DNA of 64,000 nucleotides, taken from the NCBI RefSeq assembly GCF_029784155.1, contig NC_073693.1, positions 354,024,591 through 354,088,590 on the forward strand, given 5' to 3'. The notes below the pieces were generated by a model that was not told the origin of the DNA, did not search any database, and was given only the letters and a program-made list of their open reading frames with translations. Of this stretch, positions 1-11,062 are shown piece by piece. The first letter of the stretch is position 1. Every line of letters starts with the position of its first letter. The translations under genes were made by a program, and so were the position numbers. This DNA comes from Uranotaenia lowii. Its lineage: Eukaryota > Arthropoda > Insecta > Diptera > Culicidae.

Positions 1-119
1 TTGGCTACAACTTTGTAGAAGACAATTTGGCTTTATCTGTTCACCGGAAAAAGTTTGAATGTGTAAATCATGCAAAAATGACACGCCTCAATATTTGATT
101 TAAGATTATTAAAGCGCAT
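1..119. other. AT-rich flank outside the inverted repeat
   Basis: No gene or repeat was recognised here. Similarity between the two arms of the large inverted repeat stops close to position 120, so this stretch appears to be the outer flank of the left arm. Confidence 0.4.
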
Positions 120-1003
120 GGTTTGATCAGTATTTTTGCTGGAAACACCGTTTGCCTATATGTTTAAGTAACTTCGTTATTAACTTTGTCACGATAAAGT
201 TTCGTTCTAAACCACTGTGCACTGGAAGGAGTGACAAGGTCTTAAACAGGTCTCACAGGTCTCAAACAATCATATTAACATTTCATAGACCCCTTCCCCT
301 ATCCATCTTTACTCGGAAGAAGTCATCATCATCTTCTACCACTATTTGCATAGAACTGAGGGGTCTCAAATTCACATATAAATATTTTTCGTATCCGAAC
401 ACTTTTCTATACTGAATTTAGTTATACCAGAAAAATTGGAAGCTAGCCCCCCTCCTCACTCGCTATCGGAAGAAAAGGACTTCAAATCATAAAAAAACTA
501 TTCTTGTATCCAAATAATTCTCAATGCATAATTTGGTTCTATTTGCTTGAAAATTTTTTCGAGTTATGTATAGAATGGTATGGGAGCCCTTCTTCCAGCG
601 TTATGTGGAAGGAATGAGGGGTCTCAATTCATCAGAGAAATATTTCTCGAATAAAAATTCCCGATCTTGAAAAATTTGGTTCCATTTGCTAGATAAGCTT
701 CCCAGTTATGCAAAAAATCTGATTTAATCCCCCTTTTCCTCGTTTCTGTTTTCCTTTTCAAAAAACAGAGGGCACTTAAATCACCATGAAAACATTGCTC
801 ACATCCGAATACCCTCCCGTGCCAAAATTTGTAACATTTGTTTCAAATGTTCTCAAATTATGATCGAAATAGAATGGGAGCACACCCCCCCCCCCCTCCC
901 TCTTTCTCTCCCTTTTGAAAAGGAAGAAAGGGTCTTAAAAAACCGTAGAAATATTGTTTGTATCCAAAAACCCTCCCCTTCCAGCGAGAGGGGTGTCTCA
1001 AAC
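120..1003 (-). repeat. Diverged ~145-bp tandem repeat in left arm
   Basis: The recurring core reads, on the minus strand, as 'aaatggaaccaaatttggca', then an A/T-rich stretch, 'gagacccct' and a 'cttccag' purine/pyrimidine block. Core copies lie near 533, 676 and 828, giving a period of about 145-150 bp. The same unit occurs on the plus strand at 19021-19828 and 45260-48120. Monomers are strongly diverged from each other, so the array is old. A run of about 14 C residues lies near 885-898. Confidence 0.65.
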
Positions 1004-1735
1004 CAGTGGTCGGAAAATCGCTCAAGAAAAGCAATCAGGAATGGTTTCTAGCTAGAATGATGCTACCTCCGAGTGATGTGATACGCATGTGGTAAAAGTA
1101 CCCATTGAATATATGTCGAAAATCAACACTAACTTGATACAAGAAGATATACCATGCCCCACACCGGAGGCTACCGTTGCTATTCGTCACGTGGCTAATC
1201 GACGGTGATCGACATACTTGGTGATACATTTTGAACGTCGCTCCCTCAATCATTCCCGAACGTCTATCCTCGCATCATTGTTGATAATGCTCGTTATTGA
1301 TAGACGATCATTAATGTTTCAAAAGGAAAAATCTGAATAAATACCAGGACCACATGTTCAAAAAGCTGTAGCACATGCTGGACAGTTCATTGCGGTTACC
1401 TAGTCATGATTTTGTCCTTCTAGGCAAAACGAAAAATAAAAAATCATCTGATAGCCTACATAGATCGCTCAGAACTGATACATATCAGTTATGATCCTAA
1501 AGATTGAAAGTCGTTAGGGGAAGGAAATCAGCATCGAGACGTTCGTTGCTGATAGTCTGCGTCCTTTTTTTACCTCATCATGTATCGCAAAAGTGTTTAA
1601 AATACAGAAGCGTCGTTGTCATGCATGATTGTTTGTATGATTTGGTTGAAGAAGGAAAATTTGACTGCTTTGATTTTTTGGCTCTGAATGTAGTCAAGCA
1701 TGGCTCAGTGAAAATGATTGATTTTCGGAAGCATG
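1004..1735. mobile_element. Non-autonomous hAT-like element, 732 bp
   Basis: The segment is flanked by a perfect 8-bp direct duplication, TCTCAAAC at 996-1003 and 1736-1743. Its ends are imperfect inverted repeats: CAGTGGTCGGAAAATC at the left and, on the minus strand, CATGCTTCCGAAAATC at the right. Eight-bp duplications and CA(G/T)... ends are typical of hAT elements. The right arm of the inverted repeat lacks this segment and keeps an uninterrupted 'gtctcaaa' to 'attac' junction, apart from its own separate mariner-like insertion there. No transposase is visible inside. Confidence 0.8.
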
Positions 1736-1795
1736 TCTCAAACTATTACATTTAGGAACCTTCTCCGGCCTCCAATACCAAACGAGGCTCGTTTG

Positions 1796-1865
1796 AAGTT
1801 GCCGTAAAAATACTTGGTAATTCTGTTTCGCAGTTTCTTTAAAAACGAACACACACATATAGGAT
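1796..1865 (-). mobile_element. SINE copy 1, 3' fragment split off by the LINE
   Basis: Read on the minus strand this is the 3' part of the SINE that continues at 4245-4507. It contains the 'acgaacac..acatatagga' stretch that the other copies show near 48300 and 41260. The LINE at 1866-4244 split it and duplicated 13 bp of it (1853-1865). The boundary at 1796 is set by loss of match to the right arm and is approximate. Confidence 0.6.
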
Positions 1866-4244
1866 TTTTCAGCACCGCCTCCCACACAAGTACACCTGGA
1901 GATCACCGTACCAAACTCAATCACAGATCGACCACGTTTTGATCGACAGCCGGCACTTTTCGGACATCATCGACGTCAGATCCTGTCGGGGCGCCAACAT
2001 CGAGTCGGACCATTATCTGGTGATGGTGAAGATGCGCCCAAAACTCTCCGTAGTGAACAACACGCGAAACCGGCGCCCGCCTCGGTTAAATATCGCGCGA
2101 CTGAAGCAACCTGAGGTCGCGGCAGACTACGCGCAATCGGTCGAAGCAGCGCTGCCGGCAGAGGGCGAGCTTGACGAAGCCCCTCTCGAGGACTGTTGGG
2201 ATACCATCAAAACAGCCATCAACAGTGCTGCGGAGAACGTCATCGGTTATGTGGAGCTATCTCGACGGAACGACTGGTTCGACGAGGAGTGTAGGAGGGT
2301 GATGGACGAAGAGAATGCCGCGCGGGCGGCAGTAGTGCAAAGAGGCACCCGTCGAAATGTGGAAAATCACCGACAGCGGAAGAGGCAGCGAGTCCGACTT
2401 TTCCAGGAGAAAAAGCGCCGCCTGGAGGAGGAGGAGCTCGAGGAGCTGGAGCAGCTGCATCGTTCCCAAGAAACACGAAAGTTCTATCAGAAACTCAACG
2501 CATCCCGCAAAGGCTTCGTGCCGCAAGCCGAAATGTGCCGGGATAAGGACGGGGGTATCCTGACGGACAATCGTGAGGTGATCAAAAGGTGGAAGCAGCA
2601 CTTCGATGAACACCTGAACGGCGCACATGCAGGAGATCAAGACGGTGGGGGAAGGTACATCGCCGGCGTAGCCAACGACGAAGAGGAGCCACTCCCAACG
2701 ATGAGTGAAGTTAAGGAAGCCATTCGCCAGCTGAATAGAAACAAGTCGGCTGGGAAGGATGGCATCGCAGCTGAACTCATCAAAATGGGCCCGGACAGGT
2801 TGGCCGATTGCCTACACCGGTTGATAGTCCGGATCTGGGACATAGAACAGCTACCGGAGGAGTGGAAGGAGGGGGTACTATGCCCCATCTACAAGAAGGG
2901 CGACAAATTGGACTGTGAGAACTACCGAGCGATCACTGTCCTCAATGCCGCCTACAAAGTGTTGTCCCGAATCCTACTCCGCCGCCTCACGCCACAAGCA
3001 AACAGATTCGTGGGAAGTCATCAGGCCGGCTTCATGGAGGGACGGTCTACGACGGACCAGATATTCACATTACGGCAAATCCTCCAAAAATGCCGTGAAC
3101 ACCAAGTCCCTACGCATCATCTATTCATCGACTTCAAAGCCGCATACGACACGATCGACCGTAACGAGCTATGGAAAATCATGGACGAGAACGGCTTTTC
3201 CGGGAAGCTAATCAGACTGATCAAGGCGACGATGGATGGAACGCAGTGCTGTGTGCGGATTTCGGGTGAATTGTCGAGTTCATTCGAATCGCGCAGGGGG
3301 CTTCGACAAGGTGATGGTCTATCCTGCATGATGTTCAACGTGGCGCTAGAAGGTGTTATTCGACGAGCGGTGGGCGAAATGCGGGGCACGATTTTCAACA
3401 GATCCAGTCAACTTATTTGCTTTGCCGATGACATTGATATAGTCGGCAGATCATCTGCGGCGGTGGAGGAGATCTACCGCAAACTGAAACGCGAAGCAGG
3501 AAGGATTGGGTTGATGATTAATACGTCCAAGACGAAGTACATGCTGGCCTGCGGATCCGAGACCGACCGAACCCGCTTGTCCAGTAATAACAAGGTCATG
3601 ATCGACGGCGACGAGCTGGAGATAGTCGAAGACTTTGTCTATCTCGGCTCACTGGTGACCGCAGACAATGACACCAGCCGTGAGATCCGGAGGCGAATTA
3701 TCAGCGGAAGTCGTGCCTACTATGGACTCCACAAGCAACTGCGGTCGAGAAGACTTTGCCCTCGTACGAAGTGTAACCTGTATATGACGCTTATTAGACC
3801 GGTTGTTCTCTACGGGCACGAGACATGGATATTGCTCGAGGAGGACCTGCGAACACTCGGAGTATTCGAGCGACGAGTGTTAAGAACCATCTTTGGCGGC
3901 GTACAGGAGAACGGAGTGTGGAGGCGAAGGATGAACCACGAGCTCGCGCGACTCTACGGCGAACCCAGTATCCAGAAGGTGGTGAAAGCTGGCCGGATAC
4001 GCTGGGCTGGACATGTTGCGAGAATGCCGGACGACTGTCCTGCAAAACAGGTGTTCGCTACGAATCCGGTAGGAACAAGACGAGCGGGGGCGCAACGAGC
4101 GAGGTGGTTAGACCAAGTGGAGCGTGATCTGGCGAACGTGGGGTGCCCGAGAAATTGGAGAACGGTTGCTATGAACCGAGTGAATTTTAGGAATTATGTT
4201 CGTCAAGTTATGTCGTGAGACGGAATACTATGTAAATAAAAATA
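1866..4244 (+). mobile_element. 5'-truncated APE-type LINE nested in a SINE
   Basis: The element is bounded by a perfect 13-bp target-site duplication, ACACATATAGGAT, at 1853-1865 and 4245-4257. It begins inside the C-terminal part of the endonuclease domain and ends in an A-rich tail (taaataaaaata), as expected for target-primed reverse transcription with 5' truncation. It lies inside a SINE copy whose halves are at 1796-1865 and 4245-4507, which in turn lies inside the left arm of the inverted repeat. GC content is clearly higher than in the surrounding DNA. The open frame is intact, suggesting a recent insertion. The clade was not assigned. Confidence 0.92.
1867..4218 (+). pseudogene. LINE ORF2 fragment: endonuclease C-terminus plus reverse transcriptase
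   Basis: One open frame of about 783 codons ends at TGA 4216-4218. No proper ATG start exists. The frame opens at the 5' truncation with HKYTWRSP...QIDHVLID (about 1885-1945) and SDHYLV (about 2005), the end of an APE-type endonuclease. The reverse transcriptase follows: NYRAITVL (about 2920), HQAGFMEGRSTTDQ (about 3018), LFIDFKAAYD (about 3121, first catalytic Asp), GLRQGDGLS (about 3298) and FADDIDI (about 3421, the catalytic Asp pair, with F in place of the common Y/A). The C-terminal part has LYGHETW (usually YGCETW, so C to H) and RIRWAGHVARMP. All reverse-transcriptase catalytic residues are present, but with most of the endonuclease missing the copy should be immobile on its own. Confidence 0.92.
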
Positions 4245-4507
4245 ACACATATAGGATCTCAGTGAAACTTCATGTTTCTTTGAAGAGATCTAAATTCTAC
4301 TTAAGACTAAGCGTACATCTTTCAAGGATATAATGGCTAGCATTTTACTAATGCTAACACCACCAACCTACAGAAAGATTACTATGTTTGCCGTGACCAA
4401 GACTTGATCTCATGACCTCTGGCTTAGAAGACTTGAACGCTATCCTCTAGGCCACAGTCGGCGGCCAAAGTAGCTAGTATGTAGAGCATAGGCGTTACAA
4501 TTTATGG
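4245..4507 (-). mobile_element. SINE copy 1, tRNA-related head and body
   Basis: Read on the minus strand from 4507, the sequence has an A-box-like 'tggcctagagg' near 4450 and a B-box-like 'gatcaagtc' near 4407. A body follows ('tgctagccat', 'ttcaaggat') and ends in the stretch into which the LINE inserted. Homologous copies lie at 41027-41275 and 48121-48400, which fixes this as a dispersed repeat. Pol III-type internal boxes suggest a tRNA-derived SINE. The head and A box are diverged, so the tRNA origin is inference. The right arm of the inverted repeat lacks it. Confidence 0.68.
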
Positions 4508-5950
4508 GAGCTTTTCATCAACATGCCCTCTAGCCTAAAATTTCAAAACCTATCAAGCTTTCTATTATTGGCGCACCAATGCCAGTCTATCCACCTTTCT
4601 TTAATATCAGTATTAAAAGTTTTGTCAGTTTTGTGTTATTTTCATTTAATTTTTGTAATCGCGCCATGAGGGTTAAAAAGCCGAGCGCAATATTCTTTTC
4701 TAAACTCAAAATTTCGAATGACGTTTCAAATTTTGATAAACAACCGTAATGATTCAAGTGTACTAATAGCGACATAGAACTATTGCTCAAACCTCGGAAT
4801 CTTATTTCAGGTCCACAGCTCTATGATTGATTTTTTTTTATTTTCTCACTTATTGTAATCTAGTCCTGAATTCCTAATTTAAATATCGTAAAAATTTCCG
4901 TGTCAGATTGCCCAAATTTTTTCCGTTTTTTTTTTCACTTTACTTGCAAAACCGAAGTAATATTTTACAAATTAAAATAATTTTAGATATCCCTTGACGA
5001 AGGCCAAGACAAAGGCAGAACGTCGAGCTTTTTGTTTATTTTGTATTTGCTTACTTTTGACTGAAATTCCAATTAAAATTTAGAAAAAGCCATTCTAATT
5101 GTGTATTTACGTCCAAATTTGTTGTGAAAAATTTGTCCAAATTAACATGAACATTTTTTTGGCTGATTGGAAAATTATTTTAAATTGTCTGATTTATTTC
5201 GATTAAAATACCATTATTTCAATGGTTTTGTAAAAAGTTTTAATTGAATTATTTGGATATTGGCGGATATTCGCGAAAATAACCCGCTTCGCACGGCCTG
5301 GATACTTGCGAGAAATAATCTGGAAAGCTTAGGTCAGAATCATTCCAGTTTTTATTTTTCCAATTTTTTTATTAACATCCCGTTTATTGTTCTTGAATTC
5401 CAGCTTGAATCATCATTCGCACAAAATCCTGAATCATTCGAACAAAATCCTGATTCGAATCTTAGTTTTGCACTTCAAACTTGATTTTGATGCATATTTC
5501 ATATTCAAAACTCATCATTTCGAAATATGAAAAGTTAATTTAAAAAATTGCAAACCATTATTATAATGTGGATTTAATATTTTTACTTGAAATTCTTATA
5601 CAGAATCAGAACTGAAGAAAGCTTCATAACTCACAATTTTCATTTTGATTCACAAGTAGAACGAATTCATATTGAAAGCCATAAATTTCTAATTTAAATT
5701 GGAGATTTCTGGTTGAAAGCTCTGATAAAAATATTGATTTTTGGTTACAAATCAATAAGCACTCTTATCTGGAACTCAGATTCAAACATCGTTTTCAAAT
5801 TCGGAATTTTAATTTAAAACTCAGGTTCAAAGACAAGATTCTGATTCGCAATTTAAATAAATTTTTATTTTTTTAGAATCAGCTTGAAGGTACTGGATTA
5901 TTGGATTTTTAGTTTTAAATTGAAATTTAATTTTCAATCTGAGCCAGTTT
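4508..5950 (+). repeat. Inner part of the left inverted-repeat arm
   Basis: This AT-rich DNA is collinear (inverted) with 18765-16420 and 13004-12881. It holds single, uninterrupted copies of the target sequences at which the right arm carries insertions: 'ggtccac' near 4810 (target of the 376-bp MITE) and 'gttcaaagac' near 5825 (target of the second LINE). No coding sequence is supported. Confidence 0.75.
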
Positions 5951-6450
5951 NNNNNNNNNNNNNNNNNNNNNNNNNNNNNNNNNNNNNNNNNNNNNNNNNN
6001 NNNNNNNNNNNNNNNNNNNNNNNNNNNNNNNNNNNNNNNNNNNNNNNNNNNNNNNNNNNNNNNNNNNNNNNNNNNNNNNNNNNNNNNNNNNNNNNNNNNN
6101 NNNNNNNNNNNNNNNNNNNNNNNNNNNNNNNNNNNNNNNNNNNNNNNNNNNNNNNNNNNNNNNNNNNNNNNNNNNNNNNNNNNNNNNNNNNNNNNNNNNN
6201 NNNNNNNNNNNNNNNNNNNNNNNNNNNNNNNNNNNNNNNNNNNNNNNNNNNNNNNNNNNNNNNNNNNNNNNNNNNNNNNNNNNNNNNNNNNNNNNNNNNN
6301 NNNNNNNNNNNNNNNNNNNNNNNNNNNNNNNNNNNNNNNNNNNNNNNNNNNNNNNNNNNNNNNNNNNNNNNNNNNNNNNNNNNNNNNNNNNNNNNNNNNN
6401 NNNNNNNNNNNNNNNNNNNNNNNNNNNNNNNNNNNNNNNNNNNNNNNNNN
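5951..6450. other. Assembly gap (500 N)
   Basis: Exactly 500 N, a conventional placeholder for unknown length. It sits at the inner end of the left inverted-repeat arm, so missing sequence may include the end of the arm. Confidence 0.98.
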
Positions 6451-8089
6451 AATGGGCAAGTTTGATTAAACTGAATCAAAAAGGTTCGGCTTGGCAACAC
6501 TGACTCCATTTTGAACCGAAAAAGCCACAATCGAATTAAGTGTTTACAAACTCAAACAGCTCTGCCTCAGGGTTCATCTTTGTGGTCAATTGAGGCAGGG
6601 TCATGATAAGCCCAATTATTTCTAGTTCGTCGCCTTTGATCGTGGCCCATTTGAAATGCTAATCGAGGCTCGAAGTTTTCCCATTCAGAAAGTTGAACGA
6701 AAGACGAGGGTTCCATTTCAATCTGGCCAGATCAAACAAACCGGAACCAGAAACGGTGAAATAATCAACAACAGCCGACTTTCGGAAGCATTTTTTAACA
6801 CACAAATAAATGTATACAAATTTGACCATTGTTTTTGAGCGTGCTAAAGTTTGAATTTCTAATGACAATTTTATCAGTCCATTTGCCGCTTTGAATCGGT
6901 CGGCAGTTTTCCTCAGATTTAAACTGCAGCATTAGGAAGTTTGGATTTGAAGAAAAAAAACCAAATGTTTCAACAAATTGTCGTTCCACTTGGCAATTGT
7001 TGTTCAGCTGTTTGTTTTTCCCCTTTTCTCTCCCACGAAAATGATGCTACCCGGAAGTTTTTATCATTCAAAAACAACTATCAGCACTTGGATAGTCAAG
7101 CGCGTCAAGTGATATTTGCATCACTTGTCTTTTGTTTTCATGGAGAAATAATTTTTACTTAAAGCATTTATCACATTCTAAACTGTTTGGAACTGTTATG
7201 GAGAGAATTTATTTTTTAAACAATGATTAAACTGAAAATATCAGCTGTTTTCCGAGATGTTGATGAAGACTTGTCCAAGACAATTTAATCTTAAAATTAA
7301 ACCAATATTTCTAATTCAAACTGGCAGTAAAGCATTTGCCCATAAGTCAATTAATCCGCCCAAACAAGAAGCAAGCTAAATACTGAATCAAAATTTCTGA
7401 GATTGTATCTGAATACAACTGGTAGGAACATGACAAGTTGAATAAAAAAAAAGCCAATTCAGGTATCCAATAATCCCCGGGGCGTTAGTCCAATCTGAGA
7501 CAATTAGATTTATCGTGATAACCAGAACCAGCTCCGGAGTCACAAGTTTTTGATCTACCTGAATGCACATTTACTTGATACCTTCTAACAAACTTCCAGG
7601 TTCTAGGGGCTTTAATGGGTGATTGGACTTGGCTTCGCTAAATTTAACTTGCAATAAAGTGTGGTGAGGATATCCAGTAAGATTGCAATTATGCAACTTT
7701 TTGATTCAACACCGCATTGGCCAGCTGGCCATAAGTCGAATATTAAACTTCCTTGATTGATGATAATGTGAGCAGTTTGGAGCGTAAAACCAGTAGCTGT
7801 TCTTACTAAATGCACAGATCGATTGCAACTGTTAAGGAAAGAATGATTAATCAACTCCCGGAGGGTAGGTTGATTGCAGTGCAATATTTCAATTGAATAA
7901 TGAAAAAAAAACACTGAAGTTTTTCGTCTCGCAAATGGTATCCTCGATTGATGATTTTTTTCATATTTAAAATTTAAGCATAGGAATAGAGGTTTCTAAG
8001 GGACACTTAAACTTTAATTATTTAACATTAAAAATGAAAAAGTTCAGAAAAAGGAATATGAAAACAAATAAAGTTCGGGGTACCTTATT
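6451..8089. other. AT-rich spacer between the arms, no gene recognised
   Basis: Short open frames exist on both strands but none shows a domain, codon bias or splice context. The 6550-7160 part is somewhat more complex in sequence. I see no repeat of the arms here. Confidence 0.4.
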
Positions 8090-10270
8090 CAGGGTTTCTA
8101 GCGAATTTTCATTTTGAAAAACCAAAATTTTTGCCGGTTTTTCTCCGGTTTTTCCCCGGTTATAAATGATGATTTCCCATTTTTTTCAATAACTTGTTTA
8201 TTTCAAACGGCTCATACGTTTAAGCTTTAAGGAGCCACACTCGTTTTTGTTTTTTTACAACTGATTACTTAAGTCTACTTTTTTGAAAAAAAAAAAAAAG
8301 GATAGAAATGGGTAATATTTCCCATTTATCATACTCATTTTGAACTCATGGTAAACAAAAAAAATATAAAGGGCCTGAAATTTCTAACAATTGTATCCCA
8401 ACTTGTTAACCAGTTCGAAATCATGACAAATAGCTCGGATTCTTTAGCACGTTTTTTTTGTATCAAATTGACAAATTTTTATTATTTTTTCAAACGAATC
8501 TAAAGAAATTAGCATCTATATGTTGTTTTTCTCCACAATTTCGTATAAATAGGTACCCGGTTGCCCGGATTTCATTGATAAATGCTCGGATTTTGCCCGG
8601 ATTTATTCACTTTATTTGAATTTATATCAAAGAAAAAAACAAATTGTGATGTAAATTTTTTTATTTATGCCTACAAAACGAAATTTTAAGATCAAGTTTT
8701 ATTAAAATAATCATGAAAGTTTGTTTTGGAAGCTTTTAATTCGATTTTAAATCGGTCTATAAATGTTGATGCAAAATGTTGTTTTCAATTTAAATCTTGA
8801 TTTTAGTTTAGTAGTTTTTGGGTTTTTGATTAAATTTTCTCGGATATTTTCCGGATATTGATATTGGTCATCAATTTTGAAATCACATGCCCGGATTTTG
8901 CCAGGTTTTTATACAAAATTGCCCGGATATTTATAGAGTTCCAGAACAAAAAAATAGTAAAGTTTGTATAGAAATATGTAAAAAAAAATACACCGAAACA
9001 TAATATCAAATCAGCTTGTCAACTTGAATGAGGATTTGTCTTACAAAACTTGAAATCATCGGATTGCAGGAAAATATTTAGCTTTTTCCTGAATGTAATT
9101 ATATTTTTTGTACAAATCCAAAGACAGCTGTTTTAGAAAACAATTGTAATTTTTTGTTGTACAAAACAATGAATGACAATTTCGATAAAATTTTTACTAA
9201 AAACATATATTCCGGCGTAGGAAACTTGGAGCAAAAGTTTAACGTAGGAAGAATCAAAAACCAAACATTTGCGATATAGTGTTTCGTTCTTCAGGCCAAT
9301 TCAAATGAAATACACAACAGAGTCATTTTTTGAGTCATTTGATGTCGAAAACTAAAACTGGTACAGTCGAACCTGGATAAGCGAGAAACCTTCATAAGTG
9401 AGAGAAAACACCAAGTCCCAAGCTTTTTGAAACGCAAAACCTCTTCAAGTAAGAAAGGAGTGGCACAGAGGAAATTAGAGAAAATACCACTTTTGCATTG
9501 AAGTTTTGGTATTTACCAAAATATTAATAGGTTTCCAAAGAATAAATATCCATTGACCCATAATGAAACTCTCTCGATGAAACTTTGAACTGATGCATCA
9601 ACTGTTTTTTTTTATAAATCAGTGCATTTTTATCAAATACATATTTAGTCGCCTTTCTTTCTTTTGGTACACTTACCTAAATGTTGTTGACCCTCTATAA
9701 AAGAGAACCTGGTTAAGTAAGAAACCTCTTCAAGCGAAAAAAAAGTTAAGTTTTGTCGATAATAGTTTCAATATTAAATTTATAACATTTGAGTTATGCT
9801 AGTAAGTATAGCAGTTAATCATTATTTTTATTGGAAGGGCAAAAGCCCATTTGCAATATATTGAATCCGTCTTACACTCGCGTAAAAACCCTCATCATTG
9901 TCTTCAACAGATCACAATTCAAATCTTAATGATACATCGAGAACTTAAATTTATCACACAATACAGCACCCTTGCGAAGGGTGAAAAAATGAGATCTCAT
10001 ATTGTTCCGCAAATAGTTAAAAAGGCGTTTCAAACTTCGTTTCTTTACAATAATCGAAAGTAAGTTTATGAGATAAATATATATCAAGAGTGTCAAAAAC
10101 TACTCTTAAATTTAGAAATAATTTTAAAAATATTTGTGAAATCCGTGAAAAAATTTCAACCATGACAATTTTCCTGGTGAGGTGTCGAAATTCCCGGTTT
10201 CCCGGTGACGCGATGAAATTCCAAAGATTTTCCCGGTATTCCCGGTTTTCCCTGTTCACTAGCAATCCTG
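8090..10270. mobile_element. Possible non-autonomous TIR element, ~2.2 kb
   Basis: The left end CAGGGTTTCTAGCGAA at 8090 is imperfectly inverted at 10270 (minus strand CAGGATTGCTAGTGAA). Both subterminal regions are rich in short 'ccggttttcccgg'-type motifs (8135-8165 and 10185-10255), and similar 'cccggattt' motifs recur at 8560-8930. The flanking 8-mers (accttatt, cctatttc) are only loosely alike, so the target duplication is not demonstrated. There is no transposase frame. Confidence 0.4.
9364..9410 (+). mobile_element. Possible pogo/Tigger-like terminal fragment
   Basis: The stretch begins TA-CAGTCGAACCTGGATAA, resembling the CAGT(C)(G/A)AACCT ends of pogo/Tigger-type elements. A related direct copy ('gagaacctggttaagtaaga') lies near 9703. 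No inverted partner was found, so this is a weak call. Confidence 0.25.
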
Positions 10271-10767
10271 CCTATTTCAGGGCCACAGGGACGATTCGAC
10301 TCAAAGAGGGATTTTTATGAGAAAATTTTGCTTATAACATTATTGCTAGCAGAATGCCTATATAAATAAACTAGCTGATCCGTTAAACTTCGTTTTACCT
10401 TCTAAAGTATAAATCGTAATAAATGATTAATTTTATCTACACGTCCTTAACTGCATCGTGCTCGCGAATAGATTGTTATCGAAATCGTAACAAATAAAGT
10501 TGAATTTGTATTGGGACCACCTTTCATAAAAAGTGAGATTCTTGAAACTTTTATACAAACCATCTCTGACCCAAAAAACCCTCGGATACCAAATTTCACT
10601 TCATTTTTATATATGTTTTGTGCCAAACTTTTTTTAAGCAATTTTTGCTTAATCAAGAAATATTTTGATTACTCTATTTTTCTATTTGATTTTCCATTTT
10701 AAGTTTTTTTTTTAACATAAATAGTATTTCCTGTAAAATAAAATTTTTAGATAAAATATCCTAAAAT

Positions 10768-11062
10768 GTAGAGAAATGAATCCAACTTAGATGAAATTTC
10801 AGGGACTAGATAAGAGAAAATCGATGTTGAAAAACATGCGAAAAAAATTCGCCTTGTCTCCCGGTAGGACTTGAACCCACATCTTGCGCCTTTCCGGGGC
10901 CCATGTATTAACATTCTACTACATCTGCCCCGGAGAGGCGCAATATGTGGGTTCAAGTCCTACCGGGAGACAAAGGCGAATTTTTTTTTCGCATGTTTTT
11001 CAACATCGATTTTCTCTTATCTAGTCCCTGAAATTTCATCTAAGTTGGATTCATTTCTCTAC
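10768..11062. repeat. Near-perfect ~135-bp hairpin carrying tRNA-like B boxes
   Basis: The left arm from 10768 (gtagagaaatgaatccaact) is inverted at the right, ending at 11062. The loop is about 25 nt around 10901-10927. Each arm contains 'gggttcaagtcctaccggg' in outward-reading orientation (right arm near 10950, left arm near 10865 on the minus strand). This has a perfect pol III B box (GGTTCAAGTCC). It may be two head-to-head copies of a tRNA-derived SINE head, or a MITE that captured one. The arms are so alike that the inversion is recent. Confidence 0.75.

Larger units (their letters stand above)
120..5950 (+). repeat. Left arm of a large diverged inverted repeat
   Basis: Reading from 120 inward, this arm matches the reverse complement of 19828 down to 12881. 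Landmarks in order: ggtttgatca at 120; the 'gtgcactggaaggag' and 'gaccccttcccc' stretches at about 216-300; 'aggaaccttctccgg' at 1756; 'ttggcgcaccaatgcc' near 4568; the region around 5290-5330; and 'agaatcagcttgaag' near 5875. After removing insertions (1004-1735, and about 1796-4507) the arm is about 2.4 kb, close to the 2.3 kb of the other arm. Identity is roughly 80% by eye, so the two arms are an old duplication and not an assembly echo. Homology runs up to the 500-N gap, so the true inner end is unknown. Confidence 0.85.
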
